Shown here: one piece after another, positions 29,128-38,067 of the stretch
Layout of the letters: the number at the start of each line of letters is the position of its first letter
Position numbering within the stretch: the stretch's first letter is position 1
Source: Bacteroidota bacterium
GTDB taxonomy: Bacteria; Bacteroidota; Bacteroidia; Flavobacteriales; Flavobacteriaceae
Reading direction: 5' to 3'
NCBI GenBank assembly: GCA_023437485.1
Contig: JAEZGB010000007.1
Span: 1 to 41,721 of the forward strand
Length of the DNA stretch: 41,721 nucleotides
Made by a program: the position numbers and the translations under genes
The notes under the pieces: model-generated
Database searches by the model: none
Seen by the model: only the letters and a program-made list of their open reading frames with translations
What the model was told of the DNA's origin: nothing

Positions 29128-30410
29128 TAGAGATAATCCAGCACACGCTCCAGGGCCATTCCGCGGGAGCCCTTTACAAGCACCGTAGCACCTGCTAATG
29201 GATGGTTTTGGATATGAGCCGCCAGCGAATCAAAGTCTTTGAAGAATTGCGAGGTTGGCGCAATTGCTTTGTGGCAGTTGAATTCAGCACCAACAAACAG
29301 GTAAGTGATTTCGCGGTCCTCAGCGGCCAGTGTAACAAGATCCCGATGTTCGCGGGAGCTTTCGTCGCCCAACTCGAACATATCGCCCAGGATGGCAACC
29401 TTGTTGGACGCTGTTAACCTCTTGAGGTTTTCAATTGCCGCGGCCATGCTGCTTGGATTGGCGTTATAGGCATCCAGGATGATATGATTGGTTCCTTTGT
29501 CAAGTAGTTGCGATCGATTGTTGTTGGGGTTGTACTGTTCAATAGCCAGCCTGATCTGGGCCGCCGGGACCTGGAAATAAGATCCGATGGCAATTGCCGC
29601 GGCAATGTTAGGAGCGTTGTACATCCCGATCAGGTTGGAGCGGATTTCCATTTCATCGAAATTCAGCGATACCAAGGGATCAGCCGATATGTTGGAAACA
29701 ATTACCGACGCGGCGTCATTTGCAGATGAAAAGGTGTACCGCGAAAGATCGGCTGTACGGATATCCTGAATAGGATCGTCAAGGTTTACAAAAGCCATGG
29801 CACGGGCGGAGTATAGATAGTCATAAAGCTCGCTTTTGCCCTTTATAACGCCTTCCACGCCGCCAAAACCTTCCAGGTGCGCCTTGCCAAAATTGGTGAT
29901 GTAACCATAGTTGGGCGAGGCGATCTCACACAAAAACGCAATTTCACGCTGGTGATTGGCGCCCATCTCAACAATGCCAATCTGGGTGTCTTTTGTAAAA
30001 CTCAATAGGGTAAGCGGAACACCAATGTGGTTGTTCAGATTGCCGAGGGTGGCGCCAGCGTTGAACTTCCTCGAAAGCACCGCGTTTACCAATTCCTTGG
30101 TGGTGGTTTTCCCATTGCTCCCCGTGAGGCCAATTATGGGAAGGCCCAACTGCTTGCGGTGGTACGATGCCAATTGCTGAAGGCTTTGAAGCGCATTATT
30201 AACCAGCAAGGTCCTGCCGGGTATGCTAAACTCCGGATTGTCAATCAGAGCATATCTTGCGCCCATTTCCAGTGCGCGGGCAGCAAAGGAATTGGCATCA
30301 AAACGGTCGCCCCGAAGTGCCACAAAAAAGCAATTTGGAGTGATTTTGCGCGTATCGGTACAGACCGAACCGCATTCCAGAAAGGCAGCGTAAATTTTTT
30401 CAATATCCAT
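29127..30410 (-). CDS. murF: UDP-N-acetylmuramoyl-tripeptide--D-alanyl-D-alanine ligase MurF
   Basis: Adds D-Ala-D-Ala to UDP-MurNAc-tripeptide, the last cytoplasmic step of the peptidoglycan precursor. The 427-residue Mur ligase has CTDTRKITPNCFFVALRGDRFDA at the N terminus (uridine-binding domain), the ATP P-loop GLTGSNGKTTTKE near residue 95, TLGNLNNHIGVPLTLL, VEMGANHQREI, and DAYNANPSSMAAAIENL, which separates MurF from other Mur ligases. The start at 30410 (MDIEKIYAAF) is preferred over 30449, which overlaps the gldJ terminator. It lies downstream of gldJ on the same strand, behind that terminator. The stop codon touches repeat copy F. Confidence 0.95.
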   Translation of the reverse strand: MDIEKIYAAFLECGSVCTDTRKITPNCFFVALRGDRFDANSFAARALEMGARYALIDNPEFSIPGRTLLVNNALQSLQQLASYHRKQLGLPIIGLTGSNGKTTTKELVNAVLSRKFNAGATLGNLNNHIGVPLTLLSFTKDTQIGIVEMGANHQREIAFLCEIASPNYGYITNFGKAHLEGFGGVEGVIKGKSELYDYLYSARAMAFVNLDDPIQDIRTADLSRYTFSSANDAASVIVSNISADPLVSLNFDEMEIRSNLIGMYNAPNIAAAIAIGSYFQVPAAQIRLAIEQYNPNNNRSQLLDKGTNHIILDAYNANPSSMAAAIENLKRLTASNKVAILGDMFELGDESSREHRDLVTLAAEDREITYLFVGAEFNCHKAIAPTSQFFKDFDSLAAHIQNHPLAGATVLVKGSRGMALERVLDYL

Positions 30411-30419
30411 AAGCCAAAA

Positions 30420-30446
30420 GAAAAGCCCTGCATAACAGGGCTTTTT
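30420..30446 (-). terminator. gldJ terminator
   Basis: AAAGCCCTG (30422-30430) and CAGGGCTTT (30436-30444) pair around a 5-nt loop, T-rich on the minus strand, 18 nt after the gldJ stop and 9 nt before the murF start. Some read-through into murF is likely since no separate murF promoter is seen. Confidence 0.85.
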
Positions 30447-30463
30447 CAATATTGAGTTTCAAA

Positions 30464-32143
30464 TTAGTTGCGGGCACGTTTTTTCTTGTCGGCCTTTGGA
30501 CCTACCCTTGACATCGCGCAACGGAAGCCGATGTAGTCGGTAGCCATATCCTGCGGGAAATACCTCCTTTGCGCCGGATCGAGCCAGTACGCGCGGTCTC
30601 TCCATGAACCACCCTTGTAAACGCGGACATCGTCATTGATGAGCGTGGTACGCTTGCTTGAGCGGTCATATTTTCGGATCATCTGGCCAAGGCTGTCGAC
30701 AGTCACGTTGTGGCGTGGCGAGTCATACATGCGCTTGTCATCGGGAAGCTGGTCGCCTTCTTCAGAATTTCCAAAATCAAAGTAACGGGTTGACTGCTTA
30801 TCACCATCACGGTAGTTGCGGTTGTCGGCACGGTCAAAATTTTGACGAAGATAGGTTTCGTTCTCATCTACCGGTACCTGTGCAATCTGGCCGGGGAAGT
30901 TTCGCGCCATCACTTTTCCGTTCGGAAGTGTGTCAAACACCTGCGTTTCGGCAGTTACGATCTCAACTTTTCCGTCATCGCCAATTTTGTTTTTGGTGTA
31001 GACGTTTCCGCGGTAGTAGTTAAAGTCACTGGCTTCGTCATCAACAATTGGCCTGTAGACATCGGCAACCCATTCGGCAACGTTTCCTGCCATATCATAA
31101 AGGCCGAAATCATTTGGAGGGTATGATTTTGTCTTGTTGGTGATATCGGCACCATCATCAGACCAACCGGCAATTCCGCCGTAATCCCCTTTTCCTTGCT
31201 TGAAGTTCGCCAATTGGTCACCCCTAACCTGGCGCTTGCCTGAACGGGTATAGCTTCCAGACCAAGGATACTTCTTTTGTCCTTTGTAAATATTGTACTC
31301 GCGCTGGCCAACATCGGCGGCGGCGGCATACTCCCACTCGGCTTCGGTTGGGAGCCTGTACTCAGGATTGATGAGTCCGGATGTACGTTGGGCATATACA
31401 TTTTTAGCGCCGGTTGAATCAGCCGATTTTTTATTTCCACGGCCCATTGGGCGCTGCAGTACAAGTTCGGGGTCACCACCCAAAGCCTTCGTAGGTGCGG
31501 CAAGATAGGTTTCGGTGCTAAAAACCTTATCGGCGGTAGCCTCTAGCTTGGCATCCTTTTTAAGGTATTTTGCGTCTTCCAAAACTTTCTCGTTAACACG
31601 GTCTGTCCGCCACTTACAGAATTCAACGGCCTGGATCCAGTTAACTCCTACCACAGGATACTCAGCGTAAGCGGGGTGCCTGAGATAGTTGTTGGTCATG
31701 GTCTCATTATAACCAAGCCTGTTGCGCCATACAAGTGTATCGGGCGAAGCACCTTCATAAATCGCTTTGTAGTTTTCTTCCTCTGGCGGGAATACGCGCT
31801 TGAGCCAGTCAAGGTATTCCATGTACATAAGGTTGGTAACCTCCGTTTCATCCATATAGAAAGACTGTACGTGCTGCTGATTTGGAGTGTTGTTCCAATC
31901 GTGCATCACGTCATCCTGAACCTTACCCATCGTAAAGGTACCACCTTCAACCATGACCAGACCAGGGGCTGTAGCCTGCTTCTTGAAATTGGAAGCGTAC
32001 TGAAAACCACCCTTGCTGTCATTGATTTTCCAACCGGTGGCCCGAGAGGCGCTCTTTGAACTCTTCTTGCCGCAGGAGGAAAAACCAACCACTACAGCCA
32101 GCGAGAGCATCAGCCTGACAACCATCAATTTGTTTACTTTCAT
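30464..32143 (-). CDS. gldJ: Gliding motility lipoprotein GldJ
   Basis: A 559-residue lipoprotein required for gliding and type IX secretion in flavobacteria. The signal MKVNKLMVVRLMLSLAVVVG ends in a lipobox FSSC with acylated Cys24. The mature part has a formylglycine-generating-enzyme (sulfatase-modifying factor) fold: PGLVMVEGGTFTMGKVQDD, DETEVTNLMYMEYLDWL, PVVGVNWIQAVEFCKWR, YRLPTEAEWEYAAAAD, GLYDMAGNVAEWVADVY, and the C-terminal RVYKGGSWRDRAYWLDPAQR...YIGFRCAMSR. It is intact and of the expected length (about 560). It diverges from porU across a 200-bp intergenic region, so gldJ and the por genes are a T9SS neighbourhood. Confidence 0.96.
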   Translation of the reverse strand: MKVNKLMVVRLMLSLAVVVGFSSCGKKSSKSASRATGWKINDSKGGFQYASNFKKQATAPGLVMVEGGTFTMGKVQDDVMHDWNNTPNQQHVQSFYMDETEVTNLMYMEYLDWLKRVFPPEEENYKAIYEGASPDTLVWRNRLGYNETMTNNYLRHPAYAEYPVVGVNWIQAVEFCKWRTDRVNEKVLEDAKYLKKDAKLEATADKVFSTETYLAAPTKALGGDPELVLQRPMGRGNKKSADSTGAKNVYAQRTSGLINPEYRLPTEAEWEYAAAADVGQREYNIYKGQKKYPWSGSYTRSGKRQVRGDQLANFKQGKGDYGGIAGWSDDGADITNKTKSYPPNDFGLYDMAGNVAEWVADVYRPIVDDEASDFNYYRGNVYTKNKIGDDGKVEIVTAETQVFDTLPNGKVMARNFPGQIAQVPVDENETYLRQNFDRADNRNYRDGDKQSTRYFDFGNSEEGDQLPDDKRMYDSPRHNVTVDSLGQMIRKYDRSSKRTTLINDDVRVYKGGSWRDRAYWLDPAQRRYFPQDMATDYIGFRCAMSRVGPKADKKKRARN

Positions 32144-32169
32144 ACTTTAGTAGGTAATAAATTTCGTGG

Positions 32170-32202
32170 CGAATATAACAATTAACCGTTAAACCGCAAC
32201 AA
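32170..32202 (-). promoter_or_regulatory. Predicted gldJ promoter
   Basis: On the minus strand TTG (part of TTGTTG, 32197-32202), 19 bp, TATATTCG (32170-32177): one mismatch to TAnnTTTG with ideal spacing, 26 nt before the gldJ ATG. Confidence 0.55.
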
Positions 32203-32344
32203 CTTTTTAAATTTTTAAATTGCCGAAAGACCGGCGGTTACAGGAACACAACGCAAAATTAATTTGATTATTATGATGCGTTGGGCCAAATAAATTATTT
32301 TTACACGTCGTAATAATTCTTGCCAAAAAACGTTAACATTTCTG

Positions 32345-35300
32345 ATGAAAAAAATATTAACCTTTCTCCTGGTATTATCGATTTCCGCAGTCACTGCCCA
32401 GCGATCGGCGGGGTTAACACTGGAATGGGTGGATCGTGCCGAAATGCCTTATGGCCCATACAAAGCGCGGTTTCCATATGTCAAGGACGGGAATTTCCGA
32501 TATGAAACCGAAGGCAGAAAGCTATTCGTCACTCACCGTATCAAGGTTGCGTCGCCGGTTGACCCACAGGCGGTCAGCCTTTCCAATTTGGTTTACGAAT
32601 CCATCGGCTCGGATGTGCTGGGCGATATTCCCCTGCAATCGCTTCCGGAAAATCACGGCCTGCGCGTTCGAAATATTCGCGCGCGCGATCTATATTATAT
32701 AGAAATAGAATTTTCGCCGATTGTCCGCAATTCCGGTGGCATCAGACGGGTAAAATCTTTCTCTTATCAGATCGCGGAATCCGCTGCGAGGCCAGTCGCT
32801 ACATCGGCTCCCGCCGCAATTGAGAATTCGGTTCTGTCTTCGGGCGATTGGTACAGGTTCTATGTCGAGAAGTCAGGGGTTTACAAAATTTCACGCAATT
32901 TTCTTCAGTCGCTGGGAATGAATTTATCGGGCGATCCGGCCAATATCAAGATTTACGGCAACGGCGGACGTATGGTTCCGCTTTTGAACAGCGCCCCTTA
33001 CCCACTCGATCCGGAGGAAAACGCGATTCAGGTGGTGGGTGGCGAAGACGGCTCGTTTGACTCATCAGATTATATCTTGTTTTATGCCGAAGGAGTTGAC
33101 AACTGGAGCGCCGAAAACGCTACTCACAACAACCTTTACGCCGACCGCTCCTATTATTACGTAACCAAATCCGGCGGTCCGGGCAAAAGGATTTCGCCAA
33201 TGGATCCGTTGACGGGCACGGCCCCTTCGGCAACTTTCACCACTTTTGACGATTACCAATTTCACGAAAAGGACCTGACAAATGTGGCCCGTTTGGGTAG
33301 GCGATGGGTGGGCGAACCCTTTAATATAGACAACCAACAATCATTTACATTTAACTTCCCCAATGTTGTTGCCAGTGAACCCATGACCCTTTCGGCCGCA
33401 ATGGCTTCGGCATCATTCAACCCGACCTCGTTTACCATCCAGGCAAACGGCCAACAGGTATCCAATCTGAACTTTGGCCCGCTTTCGCCAAATTCAGGTA
33501 CCGAAATGGTTCTGGCGACACTGCAGCCCACGGCTTTTCCCGCGGCCCAGGATGTGACGGTGCAACTTACTTTTAACAACAACGGCGTACCCTCGGCCCG
33601 CGGTTTTCTGGATTATATCGTTATCCGGGCAAAGCGACAGCTCACGGGCTACGGCAAACAGTTCAGGTTCCGTGTCAATCAGGCGGCAACGCTCACCGGT
33701 GTTGGCGAGTACGTCATCTCAAACGCATCAGCCATTGGACAGGTTTGGGACATCACCGATATTCACAATGTCACCTCGGCAACCAATAACGGCCAATCAA
33801 CCTTTGCATTTCGGTCGCAATTGGGCCAGGCGCGCGAATTTATCGCGGTTGACAACGCTGATTTCCTGACACCTCAAAAAGAATCAAATGCCCGCGTGGC
33901 CAACCAAAACCTCAAGGGAACCATCTTTAACAACGCGCAAGGCCAGTTCCAGGATATTGATTATCTTATTATTTCGCCTTCAAACCTGAACGCGCAGGCC
34001 GAAAAACTGGCCAACTTTCACCGCGAATATTCGGCACTGAATGTCAAGGTTGTCAAACTGGACCAGATTTACCAAGAGTTCGGATCGGGCAAGCAGGACA
34101 TTGGCGCCATCCGCAATTTTGTGCGGTACGTTTATGAAAATGGATCTTCCGCCGAATCCCGCGTGCGATACCTCAATCTTTTTGGCGACGCATCATTTGA
34201 CTTCAAGGACCGGATCCCCAATAACACCAACCTGGTGCCGATTTACCACGCTTTGAACAGCAACACTGACGGCGAACTGAGCTTTTCCACCGATGATTTC
34301 TTTGGGTTGATGGACCCCGACGAGGGCAGAATCGATTACTTTACACCATCGGGAAGTATCGCGTACGATTTTGGCGGGGTTGACATTGCCGTGGGCCGGA
34401 TCATTGCCGACAGCCCCGCGCAAGCCGATGAAATAGTCAACAAGGTTCTTGAATACCACGATATCAGTTCATACGGGAGCTGGCGGAACAATGTAGTGAT
34501 GATTTCGGACGATTCCGATAAAAATTCAGACGCATCGCTGCAACAGAAGCAAAATCAACTTGCCGACAAGATTTCGGCCGAAAAACCATTTTTTAACCTC
34601 AAGAAAATTTTCCTGGATTCCTATGAGCAGGAAACCTCGGCGGGAGGGAAGCGTTATCCCAAGGCGAGGCAGGACCTGTTCAACGCATTTGAAAAAGGTG
34701 CCCTGGTATTCAATTATCTTGGCCACGGGGGCGAGGACGGACTTTCGGGTGAACGCATCTGGGAAAAAGCAGACGGCCAGAATTTGCAAAACCGCCATCG
34801 GTACCCACTTTTCATCACCATCACATGCGACTTTAGCCGCTTTGACAATCCATACCGGCCCACGGCGGGCGAATATACGTTTTGGAACAAACGCGGCGGG
34901 GCGATCGCGATGATCACCACGGTGCGGTCCATCGGGCAGTTCCAGGCCGAACAGTTCAATGAAAAGTTGTCAGAATACCTGTTCTTTTACGACGCGGGTG
35001 AAGGTCCTCGGACGTCGATGGCAGAATCGCTCCGGCGGGCCAAAAACAGCGCGGCGAACTCGGCGGCCAATGTGGTTGTGTTTTTGGGCGATCCCGCGGT
35101 CTACCTGGCCATCCCCGAGCCAAAAGTCATCCTGACACACGTAAACGATCAGCCGGTCACGGGCCCCGTTCCCGACTTTCAGGCGCTTTCGCCAATGAAA
35201 ATTACGGGGTTGGTGACCGATGAAAACAACATCCCCCTGACCAACTATAACGGCGAACTCGCGGTAAACATCTTTGACAAGATGATCCAGCGTCAGACGC

Positions 35301-36202
35301 TTAACAACGATGGTTTTGCGCCCCAGATGAATTTTAGTGTGCTTGGCGAAACCATTTTCCGTGGCAATGCCAGTGTGAACTCCGGCCAATTTGAATTCAA
35401 CTTCGTGGTGCCGCGCGATATCAGGATTCCCGTCGGTAATGGCCGCATCAGTTTTTATGCAAAGCGCAATATGATTCGCGAAGACAAAACCGGTTACGAC
35501 AATACCATCCGCATTGGAGGTATAAATGAAAATGCGGTGGCCGACAATACGGGGCCTACGGTTAAACTTTATATGAACGATCAGACTTTCATCTCGGGCG
35601 GAATCACCAATGAAAACCCGATCTTCCTCGCTTATCTTGAAGACGAGCACGGGATCAACACCGCGAGCGGAATCGGGCACGACATCGTGGCGATCCTTGA
35701 CGGGGATGAGAGCAATCCGTATATCCTGAACGATTATTACGAAACCGAGCTGGACGATTTTACCAAAGGAAAGCTCAGGTTTCCGCTGCGCAACCTGGAG
35801 AAAGGGCTGCACACCATTACTTTCAAGGCGTGGGACGTATACAACAACCCCATCACGGCCGAAATTCAATTCGTGGTCGTTGACGGCGATGGAATTACGC
35901 TCACCAATGTCCTGAATTACCCTAACCCGTTTGTAAACCACACCCAATTCTGGTTCACCCACAACCGGCCATTTGAACCCCTCGAGGTCCAAGTACAGGT
36001 AATCTCGGTTACCGGAAAAGTCGTTTGGACGCGAAATCAGATTGTCAATACCGAAGGCTATTTGTCACGCGATATTACCTGGGATGGCCGTGACGATTTT
36101 GGCGACCGCATCGGGAAAGGTGTCTATATTTACAAGCTAACCGTGAAATCAACGCTAACCAACAGCAAGTCTGAAAAGTACGAGAAACTTGTAATCCTTT
36201 AA
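32345..36202 (+). CDS. porU: Type IX secretion system sortase PorU
   Basis: The 1285-residue surface cysteine protease that removes the C-terminal signal of T9SS clients and attaches them to the cell surface. It starts with a Sec signal peptide (MKKILTFLLVLSISAVTAQ), followed by a beta-rich N-terminal region, then a C25 gingipain-type peptidase domain from about residue 540 to 900. The catalytic histidine is His794 in NYLGHGGEDGLSGERIW and the cysteine is Cys828 in ITITCDFSRFDNPYRPTAGEY. The C terminus (LNYPNPFVNHTQFWFTH...GKGVYIYKLTVKS) is itself a T9SS C-terminal domain, as known for PorU, which keeps it. porV follows at once, with its own promoter. Confidence 0.95.
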   Translation: MKKILTFLLVLSISAVTAQRSAGLTLEWVDRAEMPYGPYKARFPYVKDGNFRYETEGRKLFVTHRIKVASPVDPQAVSLSNLVYESIGSDVLGDIPLQSLPENHGLRVRNIRARDLYYIEIEFSPIVRNSGGIRRVKSFSYQIAESAARPVATSAPAAIENSVLSSGDWYRFYVEKSGVYKISRNFLQSLGMNLSGDPANIKIYGNGGRMVPLLNSAPYPLDPEENAIQVVGGEDGSFDSSDYILFYAEGVDNWSAENATHNNLYADRSYYYVTKSGGPGKRISPMDPLTGTAPSATFTTFDDYQFHEKDLTNVARLGRRWVGEPFNIDNQQSFTFNFPNVVASEPMTLSAAMASASFNPTSFTIQANGQQVSNLNFGPLSPNSGTEMVLATLQPTAFPAAQDVTVQLTFNNNGVPSARGFLDYIVIRAKRQLTGYGKQFRFRVNQAATLTGVGEYVISNASAIGQVWDITDIHNVTSATNNGQSTFAFRSQLGQAREFIAVDNADFLTPQKESNARVANQNLKGTIFNNAQGQFQDIDYLIISPSNLNAQAEKLANFHREYSALNVKVVKLDQIYQEFGSGKQDIGAIRNFVRYVYENGSSAESRVRYLNLFGDASFDFKDRIPNNTNLVPIYHALNSNTDGELSFSTDDFFGLMDPDEGRIDYFTPSGSIAYDFGGVDIAVGRIIADSPAQADEIVNKVLEYHDISSYGSWRNNVVMISDDSDKNSDASLQQKQNQLADKISAEKPFFNLKKIFLDSYEQETSAGGKRYPKARQDLFNAFEKGALVFNYLGHGGEDGLSGERIWEKADGQNLQNRHRYPLFITITCDFSRFDNPYRPTAGEYTFWNKRGGAIAMITTVRSIGQFQAEQFNEKLSEYLFFYDAGEGPRTSMAESLRRAKNSAANSAANVVVFLGDPAVYLAIPEPKVILTHVNDQPVTGPVPDFQALSPMKITGLVTDENNIPLTNYNGELAVNIFDKMIQRQTLNNDGFAPQMNFSVLGETIFRGNASVNSGQFEFNFVVPRDIRIPVGNGRISFYAKRNMIREDKTGYDNTIRIGGINENAVADNTGPTVKLYMNDQTFISGGITNENPIFLAYLEDEHGINTASGIGHDIVAILDGDESNPYILNDYYETELDDFTKGKLRFPLRNLEKGLHTITFKAWDVYNNPITAEIQFVVVDGDGITLTNVLNYPNPFVNHTQFWFTHNRPFEPLEVQVQVISVTGKVVWTRNQIVNTEGYLSRDITWDGRDDFGDRIGKGVYIYKLTVKSTLTNSKSEKYEKLVIL

Positions 36203-36218
36203 TAAAATACTATATTTG
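36189..36218 (+). promoter_or_regulatory. porV promoter inside the porU 3' end
   Basis: TTG (36189-36191), 19 bp, TATATTTG (36211-36218), an exact consensus match. The -33 element is within the last porU codons and the -7 box ends 24 nt before the porV ATG. Confidence 0.75.
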
Positions 36219-36242
36219 TCTAACAATCCGTTTTCCAAATTC

Positions 36243-37409
36243 ATGAAAAAAATATCGATCCTCGTGATCTGCCTTGCGGCGCTGCAAGCCAAAGCCCAGG
36301 ACAGGGTAATCACTACGGGCGTTCCGTTCCTGCTTGTAGCCGCCGATGCGCGTTCTGCCGGTATGGCCGATCAGGGAGTTGCCACTTCGCCCGACGTCTT
36401 CTCACAACAATACAACCCTGCGAAATACGCCTTCGCACTTGACAAGAACGGAATCGGGATTAGTTATACGCCATACCTGACCGACCTTGTGAATGATATT
36501 TCGCTGGCGCAACTCAACTACTACAACCGGATCAATGAGCGGAGCGCCTTTGCAGGAAGCCTTCGGTACTTTGGTTTAGGTGAAATTGAACTCAGGCAAA
36601 ACTTTGACGATCAGCCAAACATTGTAAAGCCCAATGAACTGGCGCTCGATGCGTCATACGCACTCAAACTCAGTGACCGTTTCGCGATGTCGGTGGCAGG
36701 ACGTTACATCCGTTCCAATTTGCGAATTCCCGACGCAGCGGGCGATGCGAAGCCGGCAAGCTCCTTTGCGGTGGATATTGCGGGATTTTTCCAGAGCGAG
36801 GAAAAGGCCTATGCCGATTTTAACGGACGATACCGTTTTGGTTTTAATTTGCAGAACCTCGGGCCAAAAATCAAATACGACGCGGCTGCCGGCGATGACA
36901 ACGCGAACTTCCTTCCTGCCAACATGAGGCTCGGGGGCGGATACGATTTCATCTTTGACGAATTCAACAAAGTGTCGGTCGGGTTGGAAGTTACAAAGCT
37001 TCTGGTCCCCACACCACAGGATCCGGATTTGAACGGCGATGGCGAGATTACCGATGAAGAGCGCCAGCAAAACAATGAAGATTACCGTAATATCAATTGG
37101 GTGGCGGGAGTTTTTCAGTCTTTTGGCGATGCACCTGACGGTTTTTCCGAGGAGCTAAAAGAATTTACTTACTCTGCCGGAGCCGAATACTCCTATCAGG
37201 ACTCATTCGCTTTCAGGCTGGGTTACTTTAGTGAGCACGAAACCAAAGGGGCCCGAAAGTTCTTTTCACTTGGCGCCGGTTTTAAATACACTACCTTGAA
37301 ACTGGACGTTTCATATCTGTTCAGCGCCTCGCAGATAAAGAACCCGCTGGAAAACACGCTGCGGTTCTCACTTACGTTTAACTTTGGCGAGAAGTACGAA
37401 GATTATTAA
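36243..37409 (+). CDS. porV: Type IX secretion system outer-membrane protein PorV
   Basis: The 388-residue outer-membrane barrel that collects T9SS clients from the translocon and passes them to PorU. The signal peptide is MKKISILVICLAALQAKAQ. The mature part begins VITTGVPFLLVAADARSAGMADQGVAT, a family hallmark, and continues with alternating strands (RYFGLGEIELR, FAMSVAGRYI, YRFGFNLQNLGPKIKY), ending in the aromatic LRFSLTFNFGEKYEDY typical of outer-membrane barrels. It belongs to the FadL-like barrel family. The start at 36243 gives the signal peptide; the upstream ATG at 36216 overlaps the promoter. Confidence 0.95.
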   Translation: MKKISILVICLAALQAKAQDRVITTGVPFLLVAADARSAGMADQGVATSPDVFSQQYNPAKYAFALDKNGIGISYTPYLTDLVNDISLAQLNYYNRINERSAFAGSLRYFGLGEIELRQNFDDQPNIVKPNELALDASYALKLSDRFAMSVAGRYIRSNLRIPDAAGDAKPASSFAVDIAGFFQSEEKAYADFNGRYRFGFNLQNLGPKIKYDAAAGDDNANFLPANMRLGGGYDFIFDEFNKVSVGLEVTKLLVPTPQDPDLNGDGEITDEERQQNNEDYRNINWVAGVFQSFGDAPDGFSEELKEFTYSAGAEYSYQDSFAFRLGYFSEHETKGARKFFSLGAGFKYTTLKLDVSYLFSASQIKNPLENTLRFSLTFNFGEKYEDY

Positions 37410-37426
37410 GCAAACACCTAATGTTT

Positions 37427-37463
37427 AAAAATCCAAATTTCAATCGAGATTTGGATTTTTTTT
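37427..37463 (+). terminator. porV terminator
   Basis: AAAATCCAAAT and ATTTGGATTTT arms (about 37428-37438 and 37449-37459) enclose 10 nt and are followed by a T run. It ends just before the cdd start, so cdd may be expressed by read-through or from an unrecognised promoter. Confidence 0.8.
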
Positions 37464-37471
37464 CCTCCAAT

Positions 37472-37954
37472 ATGAAAGAATTCACGCAGACTTCCACCTT
37501 TGTTTCCTATGACGGAATTGAGGAACTTCCCACCGATGTGCGCCGGTTGATGGAAAAGGCCGTAGAGACCCGCAAGACCGCCTACGCGCCTTATTCGAAA
37601 TTCCGCGTAGGGGCCGCGCTTCTGCTGGACAATGGCGAAATCGTTGTTGGGTCCAATCAGGAAAACGCAGCCTATCCGTCCGGGCTGTGTGCCGAACGCG
37701 TCGCGGTCTTTCACGCCGGGGCTGCCTATCCGGGGGCACGGATCCTGATGATTGCCATCTCAGCGGCATCAGACAGCGGAAACACATCGGCACCAATTCC
37801 ACCCTGCGGTTCATGCAGGCAGTCCATTGCCGAGTATGAATTCCGCCAGGAAAAACCCATTCCGATTTACTTTACCGGTGAAACGGGTCCGGTATATTTG
37901 TCCCATTCATTAAAGGACTTGTTGCCGTTCACATTTGACAAAAACTTCCTGTAA
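37472..37954 (+). CDS. cdd: Cytidine deaminase
   Basis: A 160-residue zinc enzyme that deaminates cytidine and deoxycytidine for pyrimidine salvage. The first zinc ligand and catalytic acid are in ENAAYPSGLCAERVAVF (CAE), and the other two ligands in IPPCGSCRQSIAE (PCxxC). The AYAPYSKFRVGAALLLDNGE segment binds the nucleoside. The motif set (CAE...PCGSC, three-cysteine type) fits the homotetrameric class. The start at 37472 (MKEFTQ) is preferred over 37421, which lies in the terminator. It sits between porV and pdhA, an order I recall from other flavobacteria. Confidence 0.93.
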   Translation: MKEFTQTSTFVSYDGIEELPTDVRRLMEKAVETRKTAYAPYSKFRVGAALLLDNGEIVVGSNQENAAYPSGLCAERVAVFHAGAAYPGARILMIAISAASDSGNTSAPIPPCGSCRQSIAEYEFRQEKPIPIYFTGETGPVYLSHSLKDLLPFTFDKNFL

Positions 37955-37993
37955 AATCTGCAGGTTATATTTTACTCCTACACTCTAATATCT

Positions 37994-38001
37994 TATTTTT
38001 G
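37994..38001 (+). promoter_or_regulatory. -7 box for pdhA
   Basis: TATTTTTG matches TAnnTTTG and ends 66 nt before the pdhA ATG. No good -33 element is seen at the usual distance. Confidence 0.45.
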
Positions 38002-38067
38002 CTTTTCGCAAAATGGGAGGCTGTGCGCAATGCCAAACGGCCGTCAAATTAACTGAAAGACACTGAA

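Noticed and set aside
34970..35992. A 340-codon open frame antisense to porU
   Set aside because: It is on the opposite strand of a well-supported gene with normal codon use and shows no start signal or recognisable domain; codon bias of porU explains it.
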